From positions 1 to 64,000 of the forward strand of contig JADFQA010000001.1 in the NCBI GenBank assembly GCA_022562055.1: DNA of 64,000 nt, written 5' to 3'. This document shows, piece by piece, positions 15,414 to 24,165 of the stretch. The notes below the pieces were generated by a model that ran no database searches, had not been told where the DNA came from, and was given only the letters and a program-made list of their open reading frames with translations. Both the position numbers and the translations under genes were made by a program. This stretch comes from Acidobacteriota bacterium. Lineage in GTDB: Bacteria; Actinomycetota; Acidimicrobiia; Spongiisociales; UBA5794. The number at the start of each line of letters is the position of its first letter. Within the stretch, counting starts at the first letter, position 1.

Positions 15414-16646
15414 TCACGACCGGGGCCGTGAGAAGACCTCTGCATCCGGGAATGCACCAACGTACGCAAACCAGAACGTACTGCGCGACGGCAGCGGTAT
15501 GAGTGTGGTCCCGACCAAAGGACCCGACAGGGCTCGACCGAACACGTTCCATGTAGAACCGGTCTGATCGTCGACAAAATCGGATCCGCTTCCGCTGAAA
15601 GTCAATTCCGTACCGTCTTCGAGGACCGCAGAGAACACAGCTCCCGTGGTGCCATCACCAGTAGTGAAGAGCACGGTCGCGACACCACCCACGATGTCCG
15701 AGGTTGCAGCAAGCCCGAGGAACTCGATGGGGTACGCCCGGGCGACACCTCCCAACTCGACACCGATCACAAGAGTTGCCGGTGTGAGGCGGGGATCCTG
15801 CCCCGCCTCACCGACAGGGAAGATGAAAAAGCCGTTATCGATGTTCTCTGCGTACCCGACGAATGGGTCACGCGTGTATCTCTCGGGGACCGGCCCGACA
15901 TCGCGGGTCATAATCAGGGTGTCGGGGTACTCGAGCGCCCACTCTGACCACGTCGTAGTGACTGAAGGCAGCGAGGTCAGACGACTCCCGGTTAAGGTCC
16001 CGACGATTGATTCGCCAGCGACCTGCCACCAATAGCTGCCCGTCTCTCTATCGACCATAACGAGGTCCGATTCGTAGAGCGCGCTGGTGTTGGAGAACGT
16101 CAAGGTGTTCCCGTCGACCCTGCGATCGTATACGACTCCGCTGAAGCACAGGGGGCAGTAGCTGATGAGGATGGGTACCCCGTTGAACTCATCGTTGACG
16201 ATTTCATGAAAGTTGAGAATCTTGATCGGGTACGCATACGCCTGTTTTTCGGTTACGAACCCGATGACGAGGTCGTCATCGGCCAGCCAATCGCCAGCAG
16301 TGACATCGCCGTACGGAGGGTTATCTATAGGCCTGATGGCGTCAAAGAGTCGTCGACGGACTTCGAGAGTCGACCGTGAGAGCTGTACCGAACCGCCGTC
16401 GAAGGTGTCGAAGTAGACGTCTTCGAGCGGCACGGAGTGGAGCGATTGGTCGACGTCGGGGATGCCCGGCTTCACGTCGAGTATCGCGGGTGAAACCTCT
16501 GACGCGTCCGGTGGTTCGTTGTCGGGCAGGACCGGCGTTGTCGGGGCAACGGTAGGCACCGAAGTTGTCGGTGGCGCGGTTGATGCGGCACACGCGCCAA
16601 CGGTCAGGGCGAATGCGGCAAGAGATGCGTTTCGTCGGAGATTCAC
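15414..16646 (-). CDS. DUF3179 lipoprotein
   Basis: A 410-residue exported protein. The start is followed by NLRRNASLAAFALTVGAC, a signal peptide with lipobox VGAC (Cys about 18), then a Thr/Pro-rich linker to about residue 50. The rest is the DUF3179 domain: KAYAYPIKILNFHEIVND-like region, the Cys motif SYCPLCFSGVVYDR (about 165), TGSYWWQ and a repeat of the same fold near GVARAYPIEF. Family members are surface proteins of unknown function found in actinobacteria, halophiles and marine bacteria; the CPLC pair may bind metal or act in redox. I chose GTG at 16646 because the signal peptide begins there. Confidence 0.82.
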   Translation of the reverse strand: MNLRRNASLAAFALTVGACAASTAPPTTSVPTVAPTTPVLPDNEPPDASEVSPAILDVKPGIPDVDQSLHSVPLEDVYFDTFDGGSVQLSRSTLEVRRRLFDAIRPIDNPPYGDVTAGDWLADDDLVIGFVTEKQAYAYPIKILNFHEIVNDEFNGVPILISYCPLCFSGVVYDRRVDGNTLTFSNTSALYESDLVMVDRETGSYWWQVAGESIVGTLTGSRLTSLPSVTTTWSEWALEYPDTLIMTRDVGPVPERYTRDPFVGYAENIDNGFFIFPVGEAGQDPRLTPATLVIGVELGGVARAYPIEFLGLAATSDIVGGVATVLFTTGDGTTGAVFSAVLEDGTELTFSGSGSDFVDDQTGSTWNVFGRALSGPLVGTTLIPLPSRSTFWFAYVGAFPDAEVFSRPRS

Positions 16647-16807
16647 GTCGTTATCAACCGGGACTCGGAGGAAATGTTTCCGCGCGAAAGCGCGACGGCA
16701 GGAACACAATCAATTCCGTGGACGTTGTTTGTCGCGTGCAACCTACCGATTCCTCCGACCTTGGCGGAACATCCGCCAGATACCCGTTGCCGGGTGGCCG
16801 CGTCGCG

Positions 16808-17644
16808 GTGGCAACGAGTAGAGAACTTCCCCGCGCCGCGTGGGTTGCGTCCCGGCTCCTCGGTGCGTCCGCGTATCGTCTGATTGCGGCGGGTCGCCGA
16901 CCAGACTGCGCTGTATTGCATCGTAGGGAGAAGGCGTGGGCTCGCAAGGCGGTATCAGGTCTGGGAATCGACCTGTCCATTCGAGGACTCGAGCACATCG
17001 ATCCTGACGAACGCTATGTGATCGTTTCGCTACATGAGGGGTTCGTTGACGCAGTGGCTCTGATGCACCTACCGCTCAATCTGTCTTGGATGGTGCGTGA
17101 CGAGCTCAAGGAGTGGCGAACGCTTGGCCGCTATCTCGATGCCACGGACCAAGTGGTCATCCAGCCCGAGAACGTCAACTCGCGTGACATGCTTGGCGCA
17201 ACGGTGGATACGTTCGCCCGCGGCGACAATCTGGTTGTATTTCCGCAGGGGTCTATCTTGGGAATCGAGGTTGCGTTCTGTCGCGGCGCTGGGTGGCTTG
17301 CCGAGAAGACAGGACGTCCCATCTTGCCGATAGTTCTGACGGGAAGTCACCGCGTCTGGGAATATCCGTTTTCGCGTCTCGTGAGGTTTGGCCAATCGAT
17401 CGAAATGGAAGTCCTCAAGCCGATCCGCCCGGAAGATGCTGAAGATGCGATGGATAGCGTGCAACAAGAAATGAAGCAGATCGCCTTGTCCAGGCAGCGG
17501 GTTCCGCCGCGGCGCTACGTACCGGCGCGTGATGGCTTTTGGGACGGGTACCGCTTTGACATCGACCCGTCGTTCCCGGAGGTGGCAGCGGAGGTCGCGG
17601 CACACCGGGCGATCGGCAGCGCGTCGGACTCGCGAACTCGGTAG
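16808..17644 (+). CDS. PlsC-type 1-acyl-glycerophosphate acyltransferase
   Basis: About 278 residues. Motif I HEGFVD (HX4D, near residue 77), motif III-like VVFPQGSI (FPEGTR in most members) and LPIVLTGSHRVWEYPF place it among the PlsC/LPLAT lipid acyltransferases, which acylate glycerophosphate lipids at the membrane. The C-terminal tail after about 220 is charged and variable. The start is uncertain: the frame is open from 16565, but that would overlap the divergent DUF3179 gene. GTG at 16734 or 16808 are both possible and I took 16808. The frame ends 76 bases before a strong hairpin terminator. Confidence 0.75.
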   Translation: MATSRELPRAAWVASRLLGASAYRLIAAGRRPDCAVLHRREKAWARKAVSGLGIDLSIRGLEHIDPDERYVIVSLHEGFVDAVALMHLPLNLSWMVRDELKEWRTLGRYLDATDQVVIQPENVNSRDMLGATVDTFARGDNLVVFPQGSILGIEVAFCRGAGWLAEKTGRPILPIVLTGSHRVWEYPFSRLVRFGQSIEMEVLKPIRPEDAEDAMDSVQQEMKQIALSRQRVPPRRYVPARDGFWDGYRFDIDPSFPEVAAEVAAHRAIGSASDSRTR

Positions 17645-17720
17645 TCACTCCGCAGTTCTATCAGGTGCGGTCGTTGGGAGATCCCTCCATGCAGTGCGAA
17701 GACGCATTGAGCACGGACGA

Positions 17721-17756
17721 AAAGAGGACCCTCACCGGTAGGCGAGGGTCCTCTTT
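17721..17756. terminator. Bidirectional intrinsic terminator
   Basis: AAAGAGGACCCTC (17721-17733) and GAGGGTCCTCTTT (17744-17756) form a perfect 13-bp stem with a 10-base loop. A-rich and T-rich ends on the two sides suit termination of both convergent genes, the acyltransferase (plus) and the RRM protein (minus). Confidence 0.85.
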
Positions 17757-17842
17757 CGACATTGTTGACACAGAATCGACTGAACGCCCGGTTTGTGTTT
17801 TTCCGGTGAAGTGTTCTGCGTCCGTTTAACGGAAGCCCTAGC

Positions 17843-18097
17843 TCAGCGGGCGCGTTCCTTGGCAATGTTCACGGTGAGATCGCGGCCGTCAATGTTCGTC
17901 CCGTTAAGTCCGTTGATAGCTGCGGTTGCCTCGTCGGACGAACCCATTTCGACAAAACCAAAACCACGGGACCGACCGGTGTCGCGGTCAGAAATGACCT
18001 GGGCCTTACGAACCTCGCCGTACTCACTGAAGAGTCGTTCGAGATCGTCTGAGTTCGTGCTGAACGTGAGATTTCCCACGTAGAGATTGCTGGACAT
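17843..18097 (-). CDS. RRM-type RNA-binding protein
   Basis: An 84-residue single RNA-recognition-motif protein. RNP2 is LYVGNL (residues 5-10) and RNP1 is RSRGFGFVEM (about 43-52), with the final strand GRDLTVNIA. Small bacterial RRM proteins bind single-stranded RNA and are often induced by cold. Start ATG at 18097 has AGAAGGAG upstream. The 230 bases before it contain no gene but hold a small hairpin (CCCGA/TCGGG, 18142-18158), so a long, possibly regulatory 5' leader is likely. A strong terminator follows at 17721-17756. Confidence 0.9.
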   Translation of the reverse strand: MSSNLYVGNLTFSTNSDDLERLFSEYGEVRKAQVISDRDTGRSRGFGFVEMGSSDEATAAINGLNGTNIDGRDLTVNIAKERAR

Positions 18098-18327
18098 GTA
18101 TGCTCCTTCTGAGCGTCGAACCGTCGAGGCATGACACCCCGCCCGAACTGCAGTCGGGGGTTGGTAACAAAGCACCTACGAGAACCAGCAAATCGTGCGT
18201 TAGCTCCGCCGGACGGAACGAGGGAAGGAGCAGACGTTGTGCGCATCAGGCGCACCCTGTACTCGGAGTGTAGCGTTACATCGAGGGACCGCAGCGGATT
18301 TTGTATCCAGCGGCTCAACCCTGACGA

Positions 18328-18780
18328 TCAGTGAAAAACCAGCGTGCCCTTTGGGTATCCGGCGACGGCAACGGACATAGCTCGGCCGCCGGCGTTTGTC
18401 TTGCGATGCGGACGGACGGGAAGGAGCCCTTCCACGGTCTTCATCTCCACGCTGCCTTCGCCGACCTTGAGAAGCGTAGACAGGATATTGCAGATTTCTG
18501 CGTAGTTCTCCACGAGCGTGTCAGACAGCATTCCGGTCGAGACCGCCCCCTCTGCAGTCTCGGGAGGGATTCCAGTCATAGCCGCACCGAGGCTTGCGAT
18601 AGCCGCGAGGTCAGCGACGATGGAAACGCAAACGGTCTTGTCTGGACCGATGTAGTCCACGGAGATGGTCGCCGTTCCGCCTTCCATGGACAAGGTTGGC
18701 AGCACCTTGACGTCGATGCCGTAGAGGTTCGCCAGCATTTCCGCGAGCGCATCGGCGTCGGGGAGCGTCGCCGCCGGCAT
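18328..18780 (-). CDS. CheX-like protein, second copy
   Basis: A 150-residue protein that resembles the CheC/CheX phosphatase fold: strand KVLPTLSMEGGTATISVDY, small-residue helix ADLAAIASLGAAMTGI, and a helix SDTLVENYAEICNILST where CheX proteins have the (E/D)xxxEIxN catalytic helix; here ENYAEICN keeps Glu and Asn. The CheX call is tentative. Its ATG shares one base with the stop of the next CheX-like gene upstream (TAATG), so both come from one transcript with the truncated CheY gene. No CheA or receptor gene is near; the pair may serve a pilus or a non-chemotactic phosphorelay. Confidence 0.5.
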   Translation of the reverse strand: MPAATLPDADALAEMLANLYGIDVKVLPTLSMEGGTATISVDYIGPDKTVCVSIVADLAAIASLGAAMTGIPPETAEGAVSTGMLSDTLVENYAEICNILSTLLKVGEGSVEMKTVEGLLPVRPHRKTNAGGRAMSVAVAGYPKGTLVFH

Positions 18781-19280
18781 TAGACCACCAGCTCTGCTGT
18801 CGTTCGTGAGCCGCGAACTACGAGCAACTCAACCTCAACGTCGTCGATCTTTACGGGCACCGCAACAGAATGCGATCCGCGCGGCGTGACGATCCGACGC
18901 TCGACGACGACGGGAAGCCCGAGCGTGGCGTGCGGATCCCACTCTTGGATGCCTTGCTCAAGAATTCCGCCGACGATGTTGATAGTTTCGCCCATTGCGT
19001 CAGAAATCATTTCGCTCGACAGGTTCGCCGGATCTTCGTACAGCCCTTCCCCCGCCAAGTTTGCGCAACCGTCACGCGTTGAGGAGAGGGCGAGATGGAT
19101 GCTTTCGTCGTTGCACTTGAGATGAACCAACGCCGCCCACGCATGACCGTTGTCCAGCGTTGGCGGCCGGGGATCACTGGCTGTGACAACTCCGCTTGCA
19201 AGCAGGCCAACCGCTGTCTGTTCGAGTGCCGCAACGGCTTGGGTGGCCCACTCTTGCGGGGTGTGTGGCTGTGTGTTCAT
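18780..19280 (-). CDS. CheX-like protein, first copy
   Basis: A 166-residue protein with the CheX layout: N-terminal helix EWATQAVAALEQTA, strand pair AALVHLKCNDESIHLALSS, then the helix SSEMISDAMGETINIVGGIL, which fits the CheX active helix (ELxNxIxG), then VVVERRIVTPRGSHSVAVPV. CheX removes phosphate from CheY. Its start overlaps the stop of a CheY-like frame by four bases (ATGA, 19277-19280), supporting a CheY-CheX partnership, although that CheY has lost its start. Confidence in fold is moderate. Confidence 0.6.
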   Translation of the reverse strand: MNTQPHTPQEWATQAVAALEQTAVGLLASGVVTASDPRPPTLDNGHAWAALVHLKCNDESIHLALSSTRDGCANLAGEGLYEDPANLSSEMISDAMGETINIVGGILEQGIQEWDPHATLGLPVVVERRIVTPRGSHSVAVPVKIDDVEVELLVVRGSRTTAELVV

Positions 19281-19639
19281 GAGAAGATCGGAGCCAGCGC
19301 GGCGCGAAACGTGTCTGGAGTGAATGGCTTGGTCAACATAACTTTTGCTCCAGCTCCCTGGGCGGCTTCGATCATTTCGGCCCTTGACCGAGAGCTCACA
19401 ACGCCGATCGGGATGCCCATGTCTTCGGAGTTCATAGCCTCCCTGAGTTCGAGGCCGGACGTTTCGGGCATGTTCCAGTCGGTGAGGACCAGGTCAATCT
19501 CTTCGTTGCGTAGGATTTCGAGTGCGGTGATTCCGCTGTCGGCTTCTAGGACGTTGTTGCCTTCGAATCCAGCCTGCCTGAGGTCGGTCGGGAGGGTGCG
19601 ATCAAAGTTGAAGTACTGTGCCCTCAGAACAAGAGGAGA
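19277..19639 (-). pseudogene. CheY-like receiver, 5' truncated
   Basis: The frame reads RQAGFEGNNVLEADSG, ALEILRNEEIDLVLTDWNMP (phospho-acceptor Asp in TDWNMP) and ends with AKVMLTKPFTPDTFRAAL, so beta-2 to the last helix of a response-regulator receiver are present. The first strand with the paired acidic residues is missing, and no ATG, GTG or TTG exists in frame upstream of the internal ATG at 19471; the frame closes at 19640, where the upstream region of the thiolase gene begins. The gene has been cut at its 5' end by the event that placed the thiolase here. A short 64-residue product from 19471 would lack half of the fold. Confidence 0.75.
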
Positions 19640-19643
19640 TCAC

Positions 19644-20831
19644 ATGCAAACCGCCGTCATCGTTTCAAGCAAACGCACCGCGCTGGGGAAGTCGTACCGT
19701 GGTTCGTTCAACATGACACGGCCAGATGATCTCGCCGCCCATGCCATCCGAGCCGCCCTAGATGCGGTCCCAGAAATCGAGGACACCGACATAGAAGACG
19801 TGATCATCGGTTGTGGGCTTCCCGAGGGCCCCGCCGGTCACAACGTTGGGCGCATTGCGACGTTGCGCGCCGGCTTACCGTCGAGCGTGCCCGGAGTAAC
19901 CGTGAACCGCTTCTGCTCGTCGGGTTTGCAGGCTATTGCAATGGCGGCGCAGCGCATCCAGTCGGGCGAGATCGACATAGCCATCGGCGGCGGCACGGAG
20001 TCGATCTCTTTGGTCCAAAACGACAACCTGAGGGTTGCCGACCTCCAAAACCGACCACTTCTTGAGATATGGCCCGCTGCATACATGAGCATGGGGGAGA
20101 CCGCCGAGGTCGTCGCCCGACGTTATGGAATTAGTAGAGAGTCTCAAGACACATATGCCTCGATGTCGCAAGCCAGAGTGGCGGACGGGCAAGAGAAGGG
20201 TTACTTCGACGAATGCATAACGCCGATGACGGTCACTCGAACGGTCAAGCTTGAGGACGGTTCGTACGGCACCCAGGATGGCTACGTTGTGGATCGTGAT
20301 GAATGTAACCGTCCGGGTACGACGGTCGAAGGTCTCAACGGCCTCAAACCGGTGTTCGCCGAAGACGGGTCGGTAACGGCCGGCAACTCTTCACAGTTCT
20401 CGGATGCGGCCTCCGCAACGGTTGTCATGTCGGGATCACGCGCCTCAGAACTCGGTATCGACGTGCTCGGAACGTTCCGCGGATTTCAGGTCGCCGGGGT
20501 CGACCCCGACGAAATGGGGATCGGCCCGGTGTTTGCAGTCCCCAAGCTCTTGGCGAAAGCGGGCCTAACGCTCGACGACATCGATATCGTCGAGCTCAAT
20601 GAAGCGTTTGCTTCACAGGTGCTGTATTGCCAACGCACCCTCGGCATCTCTGACGACAAACTCAACCCTCTCGGCGGATCCATCTCGATAGGCCACCCAT
20701 ACGGGATGACGGGGTCACGCATGGTCGGGCAGTTGCTCCGCCACCTCAAACGTACCGGCGGCCGGTATGGGATCGTCACGATGTGCGTTGGGGGCGGGAT
20801 GGGGGCGGCAGGACTTTTCGAAGTCGCTTAG
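19644..20831 (+). CDS. Acetyl-CoA C-acyltransferase (thiolase)
   Basis: A complete 395-residue thiolase II-family enzyme. It begins AVIVSSKRTALGKSYRGSF. The nucleophile Cys lies in VNRFCSSGLQAIAMA (about 91), GGGTESIS follows, and the C-terminal catalytic pair is in SISIGHPYGMTG (His) and TMCVGGGMGAAGLFE (Cys). It condenses or cleaves acyl-CoA in beta-oxidation or related pathways; a single gene without fadB nearby gives no more detail. A good ribosome site (GAGGAG) precedes the ATG. It is bounded on the left by a truncated cheY and on the right by an IS element and a truncated P450 gene, so this segment probably arrived or was rearranged recently. Confidence 0.9.
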   Translation: MQTAVIVSSKRTALGKSYRGSFNMTRPDDLAAHAIRAALDAVPEIEDTDIEDVIIGCGLPEGPAGHNVGRIATLRAGLPSSVPGVTVNRFCSSGLQAIAMAAQRIQSGEIDIAIGGGTESISLVQNDNLRVADLQNRPLLEIWPAAYMSMGETAEVVARRYGISRESQDTYASMSQARVADGQEKGYFDECITPMTVTRTVKLEDGSYGTQDGYVVDRDECNRPGTTVEGLNGLKPVFAEDGSVTAGNSSQFSDAASATVVMSGSRASELGIDVLGTFRGFQVAGVDPDEMGIGPVFAVPKLLAKAGLTLDDIDIVELNEAFASQVLYCQRTLGISDDKLNPLGGSISIGHPYGMTGSRMVGQLLRHLKRTGGRYGIVTMCVGGGMGAAGLFEVA

Positions 20832-20883
20832 CGTCCACCCAATCGATCGGTAGCGGGGTATGAATCGATGTCGAGGCACACTA

Positions 20884-22021
20884 GTGGTTCGTCGTTGAAA
20901 TAGTAACTACGCGTATGATGTGGCATGGTTTACATCATGAAGGTGACTGTTGAGGAACGGTGCGAGTTGGAACGACTTGCCGTTCTGAGGCGGAGCCGTA
21001 TCGGAAGGTGGATCAGGCCCGTGCGCTGCTGATGTTGGCGGACGGGGTGTCGATTCGGGCAACGGCCCGCGAGTTGGGGACTTGGCCCAAAACGGTGATG
21101 CGTTGGCGCGACAAGTTCAAAGATGGTGGTGTTGAGTCTGTGGGTACGATCGCCCATGGCCGGGGCCGCAAGTCGTGGCTGGCAGAGGGTACGGTGGCAG
21201 AGGTGGTGCGGGTCACTCAACGCGAGTTGCCTTGTGACGGTTCAACGCATTGGTCGACACGTACCTTGGCGAAGCGGTTCGGGATTGGCAAGGACACGGT
21301 GGCGAGGATCTGGCGGGACCACAATCTCAAGCCGTGGAAGGTTGAGACGTTCAAGATCTCGAACGATCCGCGTTTCGAGGAGAAACTTGTTGATGTTGTA
21401 GGTCTGTACATGAACCCGCCGGAGCGTGCAGTGGTGTTCAGCTTTGACGAGAAAACCCAGTACCAGGCATTGGATCGGACCCAGCCGAGTCTGCCTATGA
21501 CGACGGGCCGGGCCGGGACGATGACCCATGACTACAAACGCAACGGCACCACTGACCTGTTTGCAGCAATGAACGTTGCTACTGGTGAAGTCATCTACGA
21601 CACCAAGGCGCGCCACAGCGCCAAAGAGGTGTTGGCGTTCTTCAAGTTCATCGACGCTCAGGTGCCGCGTGATCTCGACATTCATGTCGTGCTGGACAAT
21701 CTGTCAGCACACAAGGCGTCGCTCGTGGCCGACTGGCTTGCCCGCCCCAGGCAGACACGGTGGCATCTGCATTTCACGCCAACATCGTCATCATGGCTCA
21801 ACCTTGTCGAGTGCTGGTTCAGCCTGCTCACGACATGGCGGCTCAAACGTGGTGTGCTCACCAGCGTTGACGCCCTCACCGAAGCGATCGGACTCTGGAC
21901 ACAACACTGGAACAACAACCCCCAGCCGTTCATCTGGAAGAAAACCGCCGACGACATCATCACCAAAGTCAAAAGAGGAAGAGCCACACTCACCGCGGTC
22001 ACCAATTCCGCGACGGACCAC
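20884..22021 (+). mobile_element. IS630-family insertion sequence
   Basis: The element is flanked by TA on both sides (20882-20883 and 22022-22023), the target duplication of IS630/mariner elements. The left end GTGGTTCGTCGTTGAAAT and the inverse of the right end, GTGGTCCGTCGCGGAATT, match at 14 of 18 positions. It holds one transposase gene. The right end abuts in-frame P450 coding sequence whose 5' part is absent on the other side, so the insertion was followed or accompanied by a deletion. Confidence 0.85.
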
Positions 22022-22024
22022 TAG
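20937..22024 (+). CDS. IS630-family transposase, N-terminal frameshift
   Basis: About 350 residues of DDE transposase: N-terminal HTH (RARELGTWPKTVMRWRDKF), second HTH (TLAKRFGIGKDTVARIW), and the catalytic acids in FSFDEKTQYQ, VVLDNLSAHKA and WLNLVECWFS. The natural start is ATG at 20937, giving KVTVEERCELERLA, but after this the frame must shift by one base near 20985 to reach RSEAEPYRKVDQARALLML. An uninterrupted frame opens only at GTG 20960 with a different first dozen residues. So the copy may be inactive or use frameshifting. The stop TAG is made by the TA target duplication plus the next flanking G. Confidence 0.8.
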
Positions 22025-22026
22025 CA

Positions 22027-22860
22027 CCGCTCGTCGAAAAGGGGTCGATGAACCTGTTGAGCGAGTTCGCGCAGCCGTACTTGATCGGTCTCATTGCGTC
22101 GCTACTCGGTGTACCGGCGAGCGATGGGCCACAGCTCGTTGCCTGGTCGCACGCGATGGTCAAGATGTACGAACTCACGAACTCTGAGCGCCAAGCACGC
22201 GCAGCATCAGAAGCCGCGGCACACTTCGACGCCTACATCACCTTACTGGTGCGAGACAGAGTTCGAAATCCTCAGCAAGACCTTCTGTCCGCTCTGGCGC
22301 ATACGGAGACGGAAGGCGAAAAACTGACAGAACGGGAACTCGTATCCACCTGCATTGTGTTGCTCAACGCGGGACATGAAGCAACTGTGAACACATTGGG
22401 GAACGGCATCGTGGCGCTGATGAAGCACCGTGGAGAATGGGAAAAGGTGGTGTCGGGTGCGGTCCCGCCGAACGTCGCGGTCGAGGAGATGTTGCGTTGG
22501 GACTCGCCGTTGCAGCTCTTCGAGCGGTGGGTATTGGAGGACGGAGTCGAGGTAGCAAGCGCGACTCTGAACAGGGGAGACAAGGTCGGGTTCCTTTTCG
22601 GTTCGGCGAATCGCGATCCGCGGCAGTTTGAGGCTCCGGACAAATTCATTGTGGATCGTGGAGACACGCGACACGTCGGCTTTGGTGCGGGAATCCATCA
22701 ATGCCTCGGAGCACCGCTCGCCCGTCTTGAGCTTGAGATCGGGCTGGAGGCGGTCGTGGGGCACTTTCCCGACATGGAACTTGCGGAACAACCACGGCGG
22801 CATCAGACATTTGTGTTGCGAGGTTACGAAGGGGTGACATTACGTAGCAACGGTCCGTGA
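22027..22860 (+). pseudogene. Cytochrome P450, 5' part lost at IS border
   Basis: The C-terminal two thirds of a bacterial class I P450. It is in frame from the IS border (PLVEKGSMNLLSEFAQPY). Seen are the I-helix LLNAGHEATVN, the K-helix EEMLRW (ExxR) and the heme loop HVGFGAGIHQCLGAPLARLE with the Cys ligand. Around 130-150 N-terminal codons are missing, and the bases left of the IS do not contain them. An ATG at 22048 would allow a 270-residue product, but without helices A to E it should not fold as a P450. Read as a dead remnant after IS-linked deletion. Confidence 0.85.
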
Positions 22861-22962
22861 TAGATGGTGTCACGGGAATCACCCCATACGGGTAGTGTTG
22901 GGCAAAGCCTCGCTGATCCACCCATCGACCACTGACCTGCCATCTCTCAAAAGGCCCTCTGA

Positions 22963-24165
22963 GTGCAAGCTTCAGGCTCACAAACCCTAATTCTCATCGC
23001 CGCGGCAGCCTTTGTGATCCCGCTGATCGGGGCACGTGTACGTCTCCCAGCGGTGGTTCTCGAAATGTCATTTGGGTTACTCATCGGACCGGTGCTGCAG
23101 ATTGTCGGCGAGGAACCCGAACTTATCCAGCAACTCGGAGAGATCGGCTTCTTGCTGCTGATGTTTCTCTCTGGATTCGAGATCGATCTTGGGGCCATCG
23201 AACGTCAGGGCCCGCGGTTGGTGTTTTGGGCCGTCGGTGTCTTTGTGGTGACTCTCGTGACTGCGTTCATTGTCGGAAGAACTCTTGGATTCGATGATCC
23301 GATATTCGCCATGCTGTTACTTGCCCCAACGTCAGTGGGGATCGTTGTGCCGACCCTTCGAGAAACCGGTCACGGTCCGTCGAAACTAGGGCAAGCGATT
23401 CTGCTCGCGGCATTGGTGGCCGACCTGTTCACTCTCATCGGCCTCACGACCTGGGCGTTGATTCGCCAGCAGGGCGCGGGTGTCGAGCTGCTGTTTATCC
23501 CGGCGTTTTTCACCATCGCCGCGATTTCTCTACTCATCCTCAAGCGAGCAGCGTGGTGGTACCCCGAGAAGTTTGAACGCCTATTTGGCGACCATGATCC
23601 TGCCGAGATGGGGATTCGGGCATCCCTCGCGTTCATGCTCGTTTTTGTCGGTCTGGCGGGTGCGTTTGGGATTGAAGCGATTCTCGGCGCATTCCTCGCT
23701 GGAGCCGTGTTCGCAATGGTCTTTCGCGAGAGGGGAGCGTTAGATAACAAGCTTTTCGGGTTCTCCTACGGGTTCCTCATCCCCATCTTCTTCATCAACG
23801 TTGGGATAGAATTTGATCTTGACGCGATGAGCGAGCCAGGCGTTTGGGGAAATACACTCAAGCTGGTTGGTGCGTCGCTTGCTGTAAAGATGGCGGCTTC
23901 GACGATTTTGTTCTTTCGCGGCTTCACCGTTCGTGAAGTGCTTTCTACAGGGTTTCTCCTGTGGCCAAAAATTAGCTTGCTGATCGCTATTGAGGAAGTG
24001 GGCCGAGAGCTCGGAATCATTGACCCCGGCGAATCCGCGGGAATCATTTTGCTGGCAGCCCTTTCCGCCGCGATCTCCCCGATTCTGTTCAGGGCGGTTG
24101 CGCCCAAAGTCAGAGACGGCGAGACTCCTTCGGCGTCTCCACCGCGAGATCGGTATACGACATGA
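22963..24165 (+). CDS. Cation:proton antiporter, CPA2/KefB type
   Basis: A 400-residue membrane protein with about 11-12 hydrophobic segments, starting LILIAAAAFVIPLIGARVRLP. It has the CPA2 layout: LPAVVLEMSFGLLIGP, a discontinuous helix region LLMFLSGFEIDLGAIE, APTSVGIVVPTLRE, and FGIEAILGAFLAGAVFA. No RCK/TrkA_N domain follows, so it is a Na+/H+ or K+/H+ exchanger core without a nucleotide gate. Start GTG at 22963. Its stop overlaps the hutH start by four bases, so it is cotranslated with histidine ammonia-lyase, an unusual pairing. It could help with ion or pH balance during histidine use, but this is inference. Confidence 0.82.
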   Translation: MQASGSQTLILIAAAAFVIPLIGARVRLPAVVLEMSFGLLIGPVLQIVGEEPELIQQLGEIGFLLLMFLSGFEIDLGAIERQGPRLVFWAVGVFVVTLVTAFIVGRTLGFDDPIFAMLLLAPTSVGIVVPTLRETGHGPSKLGQAILLAALVADLFTLIGLTTWALIRQQGAGVELLFIPAFFTIAAISLLILKRAAWWYPEKFERLFGDHDPAEMGIRASLAFMLVFVGLAGAFGIEAILGAFLAGAVFAMVFRERGALDNKLFGFSYGFLIPIFFINVGIEFDLDAMSEPGVWGNTLKLVGASLAVKMAASTILFFRGFTVREVLSTGFLLWPKISLLIAIEEVGRELGIIDPGESAGIILLAALSAAISPILFRAVAPKVRDGETPSASPPRDRYTT

